DNA of 64,000 nt from Ectocarpus siliculosus (lineage: Eukaryota; Sar; Phaeophyceae; Ectocarpales; Ectocarpaceae), in NCBI GenBank assembly GCA_000310025.1, contig FN649751.1, forward strand, positions 3,146,077-3,210,076. The letters run 5' to 3'. The translations under genes and the position numbers were made by a program. This document shows, one piece after another, positions 12,609 to 25,400 of this stretch. A model generated the notes under the pieces. It saw only the letters and a list, made by a program, of their open reading frames with translations, was not told where the DNA came from and ran no database searches. Position 1 is the stretch's first letter. Every line of letters begins with the position of its first letter.

Positions 12609-13447
12609 ACCTTTTGTTGTTTTTTGAAACAAATTTCCGACCTCTCGGCCTCGAATTTTTTTCACGATCGAAGGTTTTTTTACTGCGTATTCTTGTCTCA
12701 AGTAATTTGTGAAATAGGAAAAGGGACCTTAACGGGCATAGGTTTTGTTGGTCGGGCTGGCGGGTCGAGCGATGGGTATCTAGTTGCCACCAGCAGCAAG
12801 AGTAAGAGAAAGAGAGACAGAGTTCTCGAAGTTTGAGCACGACTGGCTTGGTTGGGGGCATTGGATGGATCGGCCAAATAGTTTGGCTGAACTACCGGAA
12901 GTCGTGTCTTCTTTTAGCGCGCTGCCAGGCATACCGCAAGACACGTTCATTCTCCCGCGTGTAAACGCCCGGGTGTAAACGTCTGAGTGTGCGTGTGTGT
13001 TGCGCGTGCACGCATCGTTTTCGGGTGCTCATCGAGCAGCTCACGGCCTGGAGAAAAAACGGTCGTTTTTATTTTCCCACGCCACTCTTGTTACACCCGT
13101 ATCCCTTGGCGTCGCGTTGTCTCTCCTAGCTTTCCGAAAGGGGATGCTTGGGACGGCCGTCTTCTCTATCCACCTTGCAAGATCTGAGACCTGCCTTGAC
13201 CTCGTACTTACAATAAACGGAAAAGACATTTTGAGTGCCCGCAGTTTTCCTGTTGGTCAACATTGACGCAGTGGATTTCTGATTGGCCTGCTGTCTTACC
13301 TACATGTAGCGTTCACTCGACGATGTTACACATTCACCCGTTTCACTAACGACATATGAACAGCATATAAAGCTCTCCTCTCCCCCCTCATCCCGGTTTC
13401 CAAATCTTGTCGGACTTGTGTGCGCGGTTGCAATAGCGGAAGCCCCC

Positions 13448-13480
<33 letters not shown>

Positions 13481-14555
13481 CTGCAGCAGCGCGAGCTTGG
13501 TTGTGGGGGGATAAAGGTGGCTAGCGCGCTAGGCTGGGCCGATTTTGGCTAGAGGCGTTTTTTTGTGGAGGGAGGGAGTGTCGGCCAACTTGTTGGTTTT
13601 CGTAGCTCTTGGACTCCGAACACCACACCACACCGTAGCGTGTTTTCCTGTGCGTGGTAGAGTCTGTGGCGTGTTTCCAGCGTTCATTTTTTCGTGGGGG
13701 AGGGGGGGGCGTGGAGGGTCAGAAGTAACATTCGGCCCGAGTGCGAGGTGTGAGTGTGTGTCGTGTGCCTGTCTTGTTTGTTGCCTCAAGTCTATTGGGC
13801 GACTAAACCACGCGTGTCAGTTGAAACGGGGAGGGAGGGGGGCGGGGGGGTTTGAAAGGGTCATCTCAATTTGAAGCAAGCACACCAACTCCTGAAGCGT
13901 GATTTCAGCCCACTTCGGTCATCTGTGGTAAACACGGGTGGTTCATTCCCCCCTTGTAAAGCAAGAACAGGCCATGCAAATGCGTTGTTCTGGAATAATC
14001 CAATCACATGACAGACGGAAAGGAACCGCACAGAAGCGTCCGGTTCTGCCGTAAATTCTGCCGTGATTGCACGATGAGGGTAGTGAACAGCTCGCTCTGT
14101 CACCTTCATGGTGGCACAGCTGCTACCAAAGCCTGTGCTGAGATCCTGTTCGCCTCCCTCTGGGCCTTCCAGTTTAGGTGTTTTGGGTGCTTGCTTGTTG
14201 AGCACGAGGGTTTTGTCGTGTTTTGTCATCTACAGCTTCAGAGACCAAGCCGTGTGCGTGCAACTCCTCCTTGTTTTCCTGGAGTCACTTCTCTCAAAAC
14301 ACCGTCGTCGTCGTAAACGGTACAGGAGGGGGCCGATTGAGCGTTCCCCCCAACTCTCCATGTTCGTTGTATGTTCGTGCTTTCTGGGCAAGTGGTACAA
14401 CGCGGGCCAATCTCCCACCGCTAGGGCAATCAGTGATATGGTCTCCTCGAGGTGATGCACTTTCCCCTACATGTACTAACCTAAATAACAAAGCGCCGTC
14501 CTCTACGGCGGCAAAGTGTACAACCGGGAGAAATACAAAGACCTTGACGGGGTGT
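12609..14555. other. Convergent intergenic region, Rab to hemD
   Basis: Both flanking genes end here. I see no conserved coding sequence. It holds a (CTG)9 microsatellite near 13448-13474 and several G-rich runs. Confidence 0.5.
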
Positions 14556-15855
14556 TTACCCCGCGCTAGCCCCCGCCTTAGCGGGCGAGGAGGGGAAGGT
14601 TTCCACGGCAGCCAACGCTTGGCCGACAGCCTTCGCCCACCCCTCCATCCCAGGCTTCTCAGGGTAAAAAATCGCCGACTCGGCCCACCCGGCCTCTCGG
14701 CACGCCCGCGCGCTTGTCTCCCCGATGCAAGCGGCCAGCGCCCCACCTCCACCGCTTTCCCCCCCGCCACTGCCTTCTGCTCCAGCTCCCCCTACACCTG
14801 CGGCGACAACCCCCATCCGCGCCGCCCACGTCTTGACTGCGCTGGGGCTCCCAAACGCCGCCACCGACGCTCCCGCCGCCGCCGCCTCGGCGCTCTCGTC
14901 CCAGGTGGCCGGCACGGTGTCGTACGTGTTGAGCCGGCGCACCTCGAAGCCCCTCGCCCGCAGCCCGGACTCCAGGGTATTCTGCGCCTTTGCGGAGGCC
15001 GGGTAGAGAACTCGAGGGCCGCCTCCCGGCGACGACGATCCCCCTTCCCCTCCTGCACCCGTTGTTTCTTCCGCCTCTGATGGTGCCGCCGCGGCGGCCG
15101 CAGTGTCATCGGCGGGGGCGGAGGGGGGAAGAGGTATCTCCGCCGCCAGAGTCTCGCCGGTCGCCTTGGACGGGGTGAACACGGGAGAAACTCCGCCCGC
15201 GCGGAGCGCGTCCCCGGTGGCCTTGCCGACGCAGGCCACGGGCACGGGCACCCCGGGCACCCCGGCCTTCGCCCAGCCGGCAAGGAACACCTTGGCCGCC
15301 TCCGGGGAGGTGACCACGACGTACGCGAGGCCCGGGTCGGCGAGGGCGGCGGGCAGCAGGGGCAGGTCCGGCCCGTCTTGGTGCGCGATGCAGGGGACCT
15401 TGGCAAAGGAGGAACGTTTGTTTTTCCGCGTTGGGGGTGTGGAAGGAACGTATTAATAGTAGTCATTCTTCACGAGTGCGTAAGCTAAGATTGCTATTTG
15501 GGGGTTACATTACTGCCGCGCAAGTGTCGCGATGAAAAAGTTCAGCAAGTTGTTGTTTTGTGGTGCAGTGCAAGGGCTCGGGGGGGGGGCTCATAGGAGT
15601 AGACTAATTTGTCAGCGATTTCGCCACTTGTATGCTACACCGGTGTTTACGCGGGGGGAGGGAGAGTGGAAGAAGTCCATCTGGCGTTGCTTGCTTTGTG
15701 GCGGTGCCTGCCCAAATTCTCTCCGCATACATCGGTACATCCTCCTCGAACCCCGCCCACATGCCACACCTCAACGCTGGAAATGCCCGCATCCGTTAGG
15801 AGCTTCGCAAGCTTTCCGTTCTTTCCGGCCTCTCTCGTTAGAGCCACCTCCGCGC
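14556..15855 (-). CDS. hemD: Uroporphyrinogen-III synthase (HemD family), 5' end unresolved
   Basis: Two exons are clear: 15855-15770, whose AG acceptor shows that at least one more 5' exon exists, and 15398-14556 with the stop. The joined product reads EVALTREAGKNGKLAKLLTD, then ISSVE spliced to VPCIAHQDGPDLPLLPAAL, then LAYVVVTSPEAAKVF, VACVGKATGDALRAGG, a low-complexity insert of about 45 residues, VLYPASAKAQNTLESGL, FEVRRLNTYDTVPA and VAAFGSPSAVKTWAARMG. This is the two-lobed HEM4 order. The enzyme closes hydroxymethylbilane to uroporphyrinogen III in tetrapyrrole synthesis, normally in the plastid of algae. A plastid presequence is expected upstream of 15855, but I could not find one with an ATG. 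The Ala/Ser/Gly insert between the lobes is unusual. Confidence 0.82.
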
Positions 15856-17136
15856 CTGGCGTGAAAAGAAAGAGACCGGACCAATCGACGAGGGGGAGCG
15901 AGCAACACCGCAGCGTGTTAAGGTGGGTTTTCGCGTGCCGACAGAGTGATCGTAAGAATCGTCACGAGACGAAACCGTGGTATACACTAACAGACTCTAC
16001 GCTTCGTCGTTTGCATGCTAATGGGCGGGTGTTGGCATCGCAGGCAGGCGGGTTCCGGAGTTGTAAACTCTGCCGCATGTGCGCCTGAATGTACCATGCC
16101 AACACTGTGCGTCATATGGCGCAGGTGGCACAGGGCACACGCCGTATCCGACTCGTGGAGAATCGCCGTTGCGGACAGACAGGCGTTTATTGTATCGTCC
16201 GACCATCTACAACCGGGTCTACCAAGACAGAAGGCTCTACATCGGTCGGCAGGAGAGCAGCAAGCCCTAAACGCTTGAACGCGAACTACAAATACACCAA
16301 GTAATGAGAACAACGAGGGCTACAGACAGTATTTCGTTGTACGGCCAACGTTACATGTACGGCCAACGTTACATCGCGATCAACGGCGCAGGTATCAACA
16401 CTCGTTGGTCGTTCTCGTAGATGCATGCAACACCCTATTATTGTACTGCTGTAGTTTGTTCACCTCGGGAAGCACACCCACGAGCTGTGCTGGGCCTTGC
16501 GTGGCCAACTGTCTCGCCGCGGCCGATGATACCGCTGTGCCATTCCGGCGAACGGCCGAAGTGGCGCTGGTGCTGTTCATGTGCGATCCGGATGGAGTTG
16601 AAGCTAACAGCCAGCGGTAGGCAAGCAGCTGCGACCAGGGCAACCGCCGTTGTTGACGGGCGGTATGCGGACCTGCGCGTTTCAGAACAATGCGATAAAA
16701 TATTAACCGGGTGTATGGTAAACGAGAGATAGGCAGAGACAGCAGGAGAGAACGAACAGAGGCATTCATCACTGTTGTGGGAGTAATTGCGGCGGTTCGG
16801 GGGCTTTTATTGGGAACATGCGATCCCGGAGGGAAGGATGCGCATGATATCATGATGATACCCGTAGTCGAGTACAGCCATACAAACACATCAGTTACCA
16901 ACTACTGTACTCAGCACTTGAGCGAGCACATTTTCTTTGCTCCCTCACCTCATGGACCTGTGTCCGTGGCAGTGGCTGTCACAGCAGAGCTGCACACCGC
17001 AGTCCAAAACAAGCAGAGGTGTGCTTGTGTGTCTGTTGTACGCGGTTCCGAACCACATACACTATATTTCCTAGCTGCGTGTCCCCCTCCGGTCCTCCGC
17101 AGTCTTCCGGTCCTCCGAGTCGCTTCGACCATCATA
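15856..17136. promoter_or_regulatory. Divergent interval between hemD and the plastid signal peptidase
   Basis: Holds the promoters of both genes and at least one unplaced 5' exon of hemD. It contains an 18-bp unit repeated twice (TGTACGGCCAACGTTACA, about 16338-16373). No further gene was seen. Confidence 0.4.
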
Positions 17137-20100
17137 ATGCACCTCACCATGCATCTTGCCATGGTCCGACGTATATCAGGCGCTCGTGCCTTGGCAGGTT
17201 TGTTAGTTCTCTCATCGTTGGTGCAGCTTTCTCGAGCCTTTGGCGGAATCTCGGGCAGAACGACGGCAACATCAACAGCAAGAACGAGCGGTTGGAGGCA
17301 GCATCATGCACACGGCGGTGGCGTCCGCCATAGATCACTTTCGCCTATAGTTGGATTGCCGCCGCGGGTACCACATGGGCTTCGATCGGAAGCTGGAGAC
17401 GGTGGGCAGGGAGGAGGCGGTGACGGCGGTATTTTTGGAGGTGGGGCACAACCACAGACCAAAGAGATGCGGCGCAATTAAAGGCTCCGTTCATGTTGTT
17501 GCCACCCAGCACGCTTCGCATTCATGCGGCGGGTCGCGTGATGCATGTCCCCTCCGTTGCCTGGTGCATGAGCATCAAGGCTATGTACAGAACCACACAA
17601 CCTCAGCAGCAGTTCGTTTTGCGTCCATTCGCACACACAGACCAAGGATAGCATTAGTTGGTATATGAACATATGAACATGACACCCAATCAAGAAGACG
17701 GGGCCTCGCACGTCTACCACCGTGCCTGGACCAGCGGACCATGACGGAGTGGCGTTCCCCGCACTACGTACTGCTGGGGTCTCTATGTACACCATTTTTA
17801 TGTGTTGTTGGTTGTCGAATCGAACGAAACTCAAAGCGATCGATGTTGAAGTAAATAAATTGTGGGGTCGAAGCTTGAGGTAAGGGAATTGCGCTGGAGG
17901 CGCTACTTGAGGCAGTTTTGGTATTTGCTGAGATCTTCTGTTGTTGGCTTCGTTTCTTACCGAAGCGTACGCGGTGTACGTAACACGGATCCATACCATG
18001 CACAATTTTGACAATGCTCTCCGTGCTGTGCGTATGCGTGACGGAGATTTCGTGCCAAACAACCTTGTGTCATATCGCTCGCAAGATGTATCATATAATG
18101 TCGAATAGAAACACAAATCTCGTACAATTGTAGACTACCGCTATATGGCAGCGGCGGACCGATCAACCTACACACGTACAATCCTAGGTTCTCGAGACCG
18201 GCCATCTCCTTGCGTTGTGAGCTTGCAGTTTCAGTGGCCACATATCATCGTGCTCGAACTTGAGTTGGTGCCCAAGTTATCCGATCCGATCCACACATCT
18301 GCCAATCGTTCCCAGAGGCCTCACCACGGGGAAGGTCGACGCCCAGAGAACACAACTTCTCTCGCGTCGCGTTCTGATATCTGACTTGACATGTACCAAG
18401 TAAAAATCGGGCGTGAGTAGTCCACAACCGTTGGGCTTGGATCACAAAAGTCTACCTCCCCCTCTGTAAACACGGCGCAGCGCAGCGCACTTGCCCAACC
18501 GATCGACCCACTCGCACAACCCAACAGCGGCAGTAGCTCTCCACCTACCTACCAGCAACCCCCCCTGACAAACACGGCACAAATACCTCCAACAGGGATC
18601 CAAGAGTGGTGGGAACGAGACGGCAAGTCCGACCTCAAGATCTACGGCACTTCGCTGGCGCTGGCGCTGGTGGTGAGGTCGGTGGCCCTGGAGCCGCGCT
18701 TCATCCCGTCCCTGTCCATGTTCCCGACCTTCGAGATTGGCGACCAGCTGGCGGTGGACAAGCTGTCGAGCAAGCTGTCTCGCCCTTACCAGAGGAAGGA
18801 CGTGGTGGTGTTTTACCCGCCGCCCAAGTTCAGGGAGTTTTCCGACAGGGGGAAGAAAGACGTGAGCCAGAGATAGGGGGGGGGGGGGGGGCATGCCGTA
18901 GTCGTTAGACCATTGACCTCGCGAGAGCAGGGGGAACGGGTTGGTTTCGCGGCTATTAGCGGACCGCAGCAGCGCAAGGTGTTCTGCAGGGAAAGACCAC
19001 GCTATTTGTTTTCCTCTGGAGTCGTTTCCACATGTGCGCGAGCGCGGTTCCCCCGATATGACCTCTTGCTTTCGCCCCACGGCGGGATTTGTTGGTTGGG
19101 TGCGCAGGCGCTCATCAAGCGCGTCATCGCCGTGGGCGGGGACGCGGTGCAGATCAAGGATGGGTCGCTGTTCGTTAACGGGCAGGAGCAGTTTGAGGAC
19201 TACACTTTCGAGGTGCGCATGGCGTGTGACACTAAAGGGTTTTCGTGCCTCCTGTCGCCCCGCACAGTATACCGACTTCTTCGAGAGACGTGATGAATGT
19301 ACCCATGTGCGGTTGGGTCTGAATCTACGTATCTGTGTACATTCGCACACTTACACCCCGCGACGTGTAGCAAGCGAACCTTTTTTCCGCACAACCGAGA
19401 GGTTTGATTTGGTTTCACTATAGCAAGTTGGCTTACCGGATTATTTGTGTTGGGCTCGGATCGATTCGTACGTGGTCGGACTTCCTAAGACCCCCGTGTC
19501 GAGGCAATGTAGGCAGGCGTTAGGATGACACGTTTTATTGTAGCCGGGGTGCGGGTTTGAGGAAGATGCTATTTGGCGATGTGTAACGCATGCGATTGCA
19601 TGTTGCGGGAGACAAGGCAAGGCTGGCAGCACGGGCAGGATACTCTTGTCTCGTGGTGTGTGAGCGGGAGCGGGGGGGGGAGATAGGCCCGTTTTTCACA
19701 GTGAGAGCAATGAACCGATAACGCGGCTGCGATTACACAATACTGTCTCGTGGTTACAGACTCGAACGGCCATTAACACCGATCACATATATACGACCGG
19801 CATCCATTTGGCAAAGCACCGGAAGGGGGGAGGGGGGGAGGAGAGACTGATAGAGTGCAGCAATATGGAATCGAAGGCAGAGACGCTGAGATATGAAAAA
19901 CGTGCAATAGGCAGGACGGGAAAGGGTAGGTAAGGCGGGATCGAAACGACTCCGAGCGAAGCCGCAACTCGAATCTCACGAAGTTGTGCCGGTGCAGTAG
20001 ACGGAAATTCACGCTACCAACAACATGCACCGCTCTTGCAATTCCGTATCGCACGTTAAGTCAAGTGCTGGTACAGCAGTACTACAGTGCGTGGAGAGAA

Positions 20101-20414
20101 GCACGGACAGCAAAGCGGCATCTGCTTTCTTGACGAGGCAGTACTTGTAGCAAAGACGTCAACAAACGCGCACACACCCTGTTTGCTCTTTTTGTTTGTT
20201 GTTTGTTTGTTTTCACGCCGCCCCCTCTCCGCAGGAGCCGGAGTACTCGTGGGGTCCGCAGACGGTCCCGGAGGGTATGGTGATGGTCCTCGGGGACAAC
20301 CGGAACCACAGCCTGGACTCGCACATCTGGGGGTTCCTGCCGACGGAGAACGTGATCGGGAGGGCCATCTTCAAGTACTGGCCGCCGTGGAGAGCGGGGA
20401 CGATCGAGACGTAG
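17137..20414 (+). CDS. Plastid type I signal peptidase (thylakoidal processing peptidase-like)
   Basis: Exons 17137-17440, 18596-18861, 19108-19212 and 20235-20414, all in phase, 284 residues. Exon 1 starts MHLTMHLAMVRRISGARAL, a hydrophobic signal ending in LSRAFGG, the A-F type junction of two-part presequences in red-lineage secondary plastids. Three in-frame ATGs (17137, 17149, 17161) could be the start. The S26 boxes follow: RFIPSLSMFPTFEIGD with the catalytic Ser, VVVFYPP, ALIKRVIAVGGD with the catalytic Lys, LFVNG, and VLGDNRNHSLDSHIWGFLP, ending near FKYWPPWRAG. In plants this peptidase removes thylakoid-transfer signals in the plastid. It is divergent from hemD. The donors of exons 2 and 3 (GTGAGC, GTGCGC) are non-standard but give a continuous family match. 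Confidence 0.9.
18889..18935 (-). repeat. End fragment of the 470-bp dispersed repeat
   Basis: In intron 2 of the signal peptidase gene, the block GCATGCCGTAGTCGTTAGAC plus CATTGACCTCGC is the reverse complement of the 3' end of the repeat at 49460-49930. It abuts a run of 14 G. Confidence 0.55.
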
Positions 20415-22426
20415 TTATTGTATTGTACTAAATAGAACCGCCTTGAGGTGGGGGAAAGGCCCTCGACCTCTTAGATCTGAGCCTTTTGTGAGGTACCCAC
20501 ACATGTCGTAGGTCAGGTGTTGACTGCCAGGTCTTCTTTTTTTCATCCCAGGGAAAACGTGGCAGACCCTGCGTGCGTGGCGAGAAGAAACGCTTTTTTT
20601 TGTTTGCGATGCTTTCGGGAGGATAAGTCTAGACTTTCGTCCACCACGGCTGCTTCAAATGCGAGCGAGAAGAAGCAGCGTTCTATCTAGCCTAGGTAGA
20701 TGGATTAGAGTGAGTTTTTGAGGTATTTGATGTTGCCCCAGAGGGGGGACTAGCCTATGTATTCACAGCTGGGGCTTTCTTCAAGTTGTGAAGTTTTGGG
20801 GCCACCGAGTCCAAAGCACGCCCCAAGTTCCGGTTCGTGAGGGCTCTTTGAGACCGGAAAAGGAGCTACGGCGGCGGGGGGGGGTCGATACCCACGAGCC
20901 CCCCGCGATGAACGATGAGGAGGTGTTTTTGCTGGAAACTTCAACTTGTGACCGGGGAATCGCGGATCGACCTGATGTTGTGTGAAAAGAGGGAATCGTC
21001 CTCGACAGGCGTTGGGAGAATTAATGTAGCCCTTTGAAGGTGATCTCCACAGCAGTTGCTTTCCAAGGATGATTTCCTTGAGGGAAGAACACAGGCCGAT
21101 TTCCACACCTCCTACCTCCGAGTCGAGTATATGCTCCGTCACGCACGTTTTTTTTGGCCGCGTGTTCTGCTGCTGTGACGAGAAGTGAGTCTTTCCAGCC
21201 GCGCAACACGCTTCCCCCATGGGCGACAGGGTTTTGAGGCGACAGCAGCTAAGATCGTGATTTAGCGGACGAAGAGCATGGCGCAGCGTGCAGGACGGAA
21301 AGCAGACTACGGGCAAAAGCCGGCACGTTTGCGTCGAGCTCTTGCACGACGTTCGTCCCGGGTGCGCCGTCAATTCCTACGCACCCATCCATTTTCTTCC
21401 AGCCTAAGGACACCCAAACCTACGTTTTTGTTGTTCACTTGACCTATCGTACAGCTTTCTTTTCGGAGGTTCGGCCGTCGGAGATAACGTCACGCGGCCG
21501 CCGTAGGTGGACGCAAGTACCATGGTGGGCGCAAGTCTACAGACTTATCCTAACATCGCATCCCACACGAAAAAAAAGTGTTCTTCTCACCACCACGCAG
21601 GGTCTGCCACGTTTTTCCCTGGGACAAAACAAACAAGACCTCGCGGTCAATAACTACCTTCTAATAGAGGGTAGGTACCCTACGAGAGGGGGCTCCGATA
21701 CAAAAAGCCGAGGGACTTTGTCACACCACATTCTGATACCGGAGCCATGACTGCTGTACACGGTTTACACGAGGTGCTCAAAAAGGGGAGGGATGCTTAT
21801 GCCCTACATAGTTGCAGCGCAGGCGGCGTTAAACTTCTTAAGATGCTCATCAAGGGCTGCGAACGGCGCTACCAGCAACAACGGCATCGACCCCACGACT
21901 CGAAACCGAGAACCAGCGTCGCGGTTACAATGGACCTGGGTTTGCTCGCAGGTTTGTACCCCTCCCCCCAAAAAAAAACAAAAACGAGTATATTTACCAA
22001 GTTTATGAGTTCTTGCATACAACGAAAGCTTTCGACAGGCCCATCCCTCTAGATCACGGGCCGAGCCCGTGATTCTGTACACGCCTTCGGCTTCGCTAGG
22101 CAAGTTGAAGCAACACCTTAAAGACAAGTAAATTCGTATTTCGGTACAAAGGGACAATTTTTCCGACTCTCGTAGATATGAATACAAAAAACCTTCAACA
22201 GGTGTGATTTTTCCAGCCAAAATCACCCTACATACCATACGTAGGCACCACTTAAAACCACCCCAAAGGCACCAAAACCTCGGTATGTTGCACAGGCGCA
22301 AAACAGCCTACCCGAACGGAAAGGAAGCGCACGCACGATAAAGTGCAACGAGAAGGAAGTCCGCGTCCTCCTCTCCTTCTCCCGAGCCCGAACACCAAAC
22401 ACTTCAAAAAAACATCCGTCTCTGTC
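20415..22426. other. Convergent intergenic region, signal peptidase to SBBP gene
   Basis: No supported gene. The one clear structure is a perfect hairpin at 22053-22073 (ATCACGGGC-CGA-GCCCGTGAT). The open frames here show no family resemblance. Confidence 0.5.
22053..22073. repeat. Perfect 9-bp stem hairpin with 3-base loop
   Basis: ATCACGGGC, loop CGA, GCCCGTGAT. It lies about 350 bp downstream of the SBBP gene stop. Function unknown. Confidence 0.6.
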
Positions 22427-25400
22427 CTACAAGAGCTGCTGCGACCCTTGCGCGGGGAGGGGGAACGACGGCTGATCCGCGGCAGGCTCGTCGCCGTCTC
22501 GAGGGTTGCTCATACTCATGTGTGATCGCCCACCGTATCCACCCCCGCCCCCGGCAATCTCTTCCTCTCCGAAGGCATCCCACCCGGCGGAGGCGGCGGC
22601 GCCGGCTCCCGCCGTGGCACCGCCGCTCTTGCTATGGGAGAGGTCTTCGAACGTGGCCACGCTTTCTTCGCCGCCACCGGGGAAGCCCTCTTCTTCTCTG
22701 GGGTGGTCAAACGGCGCGCGATGCCGCCGCTCAGCAGTCACCTGCCGCATCTCTACCTCCGCGTTCTCCGGAGAGAGCGGGGACGACGACGCCGATGACC
22801 CCCGCTTCTCTCTCCTTTCTCGCCCTCCACCGCCGCCGCCGCCGCCGCCGCTCCGCCCCGGTTCCTGTTCTCTCGTCCGTAGCTTTCGGTACGGGCTGCC
22901 GCCCTCTCGGAAAGCGGCCGCGACCGAGCGCGGCCATCCTGCCGCGCGCCCCGTCTTGCTGCTGGTACCGCTCCGCCGCAGACCTGCCGAACCTTTGCTC
23001 AAAGACCCGGAGGCGCGGTCGTTCCACTCCGGCGGCGGCGACTTCTTGCCCCGTCGGAACGAGCGAGTGGTTCGCATGCCGCCGCCGTCTTCTTCGAAAT
23101 CGATCGGCTCCAGCGACTCCGGTGGCGGGTGCGGCCTCGTCCCGAACGCGATGGCGCACTGCTTCGACACGTAGCCCACCATCAGGATGCACGACAGGAC
23201 CACGAAGATCGGGGCGATGATCAGCAGCCAGAGGCTAGACCCCTGAGACAGCCCGGTAGTGCTCGACGCCCCGCCGGGCGGGTCCGCCGCCGAGCCCGCC
23301 GCCGCCCCCTGCCCGGCCGCCGCTTGCTGCGCCGTAGGGGCCGGGGTCTGCGACCTCTCCCGCACCACCCTCTGGATGTCGAGGAAGAGGTAGTTGCCCG
23401 GGGAGGCCTCGCTGGCGGCCACCGTGCCGACGATGTAGGCGAACGACTCGCCGCCGCCGCTGCCGCCGCCGCTGCTGCCCGACGATACCCCGTCGGCGGT
23501 GCCGATGGCTATCGCCGTCTGCCGGTCCGCCTTCTCCGACGCCGAGTACCAAGCCCAGCTCCCGCTCGTGTCCGCGGCCGCCGTGAACCCGGTGCTCGAG
23601 TGCGAGTCCGCCGCCGCCGCCGACGTGTTGTACCCCACCACGACGATCCTCGCCTCGTTGCCCACCGCGGCCTGCTCCTCCCCCTCCCCGGCGTCCCCGG
23701 ACGGCCCGGGTGCCGCCGCCGCCGCGCCCTCCGCCGCGCCCCCCACGCCCAGGCTGAAGTCGTACTGGCTGCCCTCCACCACCGCCACCGACTGTGCCAG
23801 GTGCGGCATCCCTGTCTCCTCACCCAGGTGGCTGAGCCACGTCTGCGCTCCCGTCGACCCCTCGAACCGAGCCAGGAATACCGAGGGGCTGTCGCCCAGC
23901 GTGTAACCCGACATGTAGACTACGCCCTCGCCCCCGCTCCCGATAGATGGCGCGAGGTCGACGGCGTAGTGGGCGGAGGTGGAGTTGAGCCTCGCCGTGA
24001 ACTGACAGGGGTTTGGGGGACAAAGAGATGTCGTGTGAGAATGATGTTTTGAGGGAACACCGTACAAAAGGTGGTGGCGGTCGATGGGGGGTAACACTGG
24101 CGGTTGGGCGTGGTCTACGAACTAAGCACTACATAGTAAACTAAACACCACAGGCGCTTAACCGCGGGGTAAAGGGCTGAAGAACGTTGCTTCAGAGGAA
24201 GTCGGGGAAGGCTTTGACCAGACGCCAACAACCCTCACCTCGGCTTCGACAAATTTACCAGAGAAACAAGCCTCGCGGGAAGAGCGGCTTAACGCGACCT
24301 TCGCAGCAGCAGGTATGTGTTTCTAAACAACTGACGCAACAACAGCGAAGTCTGCACGAGCGCTGGCGACGCTGAGACTGCGGCACGGCAGACGCAGCAG
24401 TACTCGCTGGCCAGGTCTCCCGGCGCCCCTTCTTCCGTGCAGTCTATAATAGGACGGCGAAAAACAAACACTGACGGCGCGATTTATGGTGGAAAACCCA
24501 CAGCGACACACATATTACTACGGACAGCCGCCCCCAATCACACGCACACACACACGCACACACACACACACACACACACCTGCGCGTTGCCGAGGTAGTC
24601 GTACTTGGCCAAAAACGCCCGCGGGCCCGCCAGAGACGAGTCCGCGTCGTCTCCCAGCTGCCCGACGAGGAAAACGCCTCCCCTGGGCCCGACCGCAACC
24701 CTGTTCCCGACGTCCACGGCAGAGCTGCCGAACTGCCGAGTCCACTGCATCTCTCCGTCCGCCGCGTCCAGACAGGTCAAGAACACGTCCGACATCCCCG
24801 CGTTCGCCCCGGCGGTGGCGGCGGAGGCGTCGTCTTCCTCCGCCGCCGTGGCTTCGGAGCTCCCCGTCGCTACCCCCCCCGCCGCGTCCCCTCCCCCCCC
24901 CCCTTCCGGCGTACCATCGGAGTACATCGAGCCCCGGGTGGTGCCCACGATGTAGACGAGCCCGGAGCCGCCGTCTACCGCCAGCCCGTTCCCCAGGTCG
25001 GGCTCGGAGCTGCCCCAAGAGGTCTTCCACAACACGCCTCCCGTGGAGTTGTACTTTACCACGAAGGCGTCGGTGTCGTCGTCGTCGGTGGTGGTGGCGC
25101 CGCTGCTGCTGCTGCCGTTGCTTGAGCTCCTTGGGACGGACTCTGTCCCGGCGAGATACACGCCGGTGGAGTCTGCAGCGACCGAATTGCCTAGGTCTTC
25201 TCCGCTTGATCTGCATACATGGTGCGGGGGGGGGAGGGGGGGGGGGGGGCGAAGAAAAAGGAATTAAGTGGTGGTGCCCAAAAACCAAATTCCCCCTAAC
25301 TTGGGGGGGGATGCCCCCCCCGGCGGGGCCTTTGGGGGAAAAAAAAGGGTCTANNNNNNNNNNNNNNNNNNNNNNNNNNNNNNNNNNNNNNNNNNNNNNN

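Noticed and set aside
15987-16313. Minus-strand frame FSLLGVFVVRVQAF as a possible hemD plastid presequence
   Set aside because: It looks signal-like and has an A-F site, but it lacks an ATG (starts TTG right after an in-frame stop) and its link to the exon at 15855 could not be shown.
23129-24052. 307-codon plus-strand open frame
   Set aside because: Arg/Pro/Ala-rich antisense shadow of the SBBP gene exon; no family signature.
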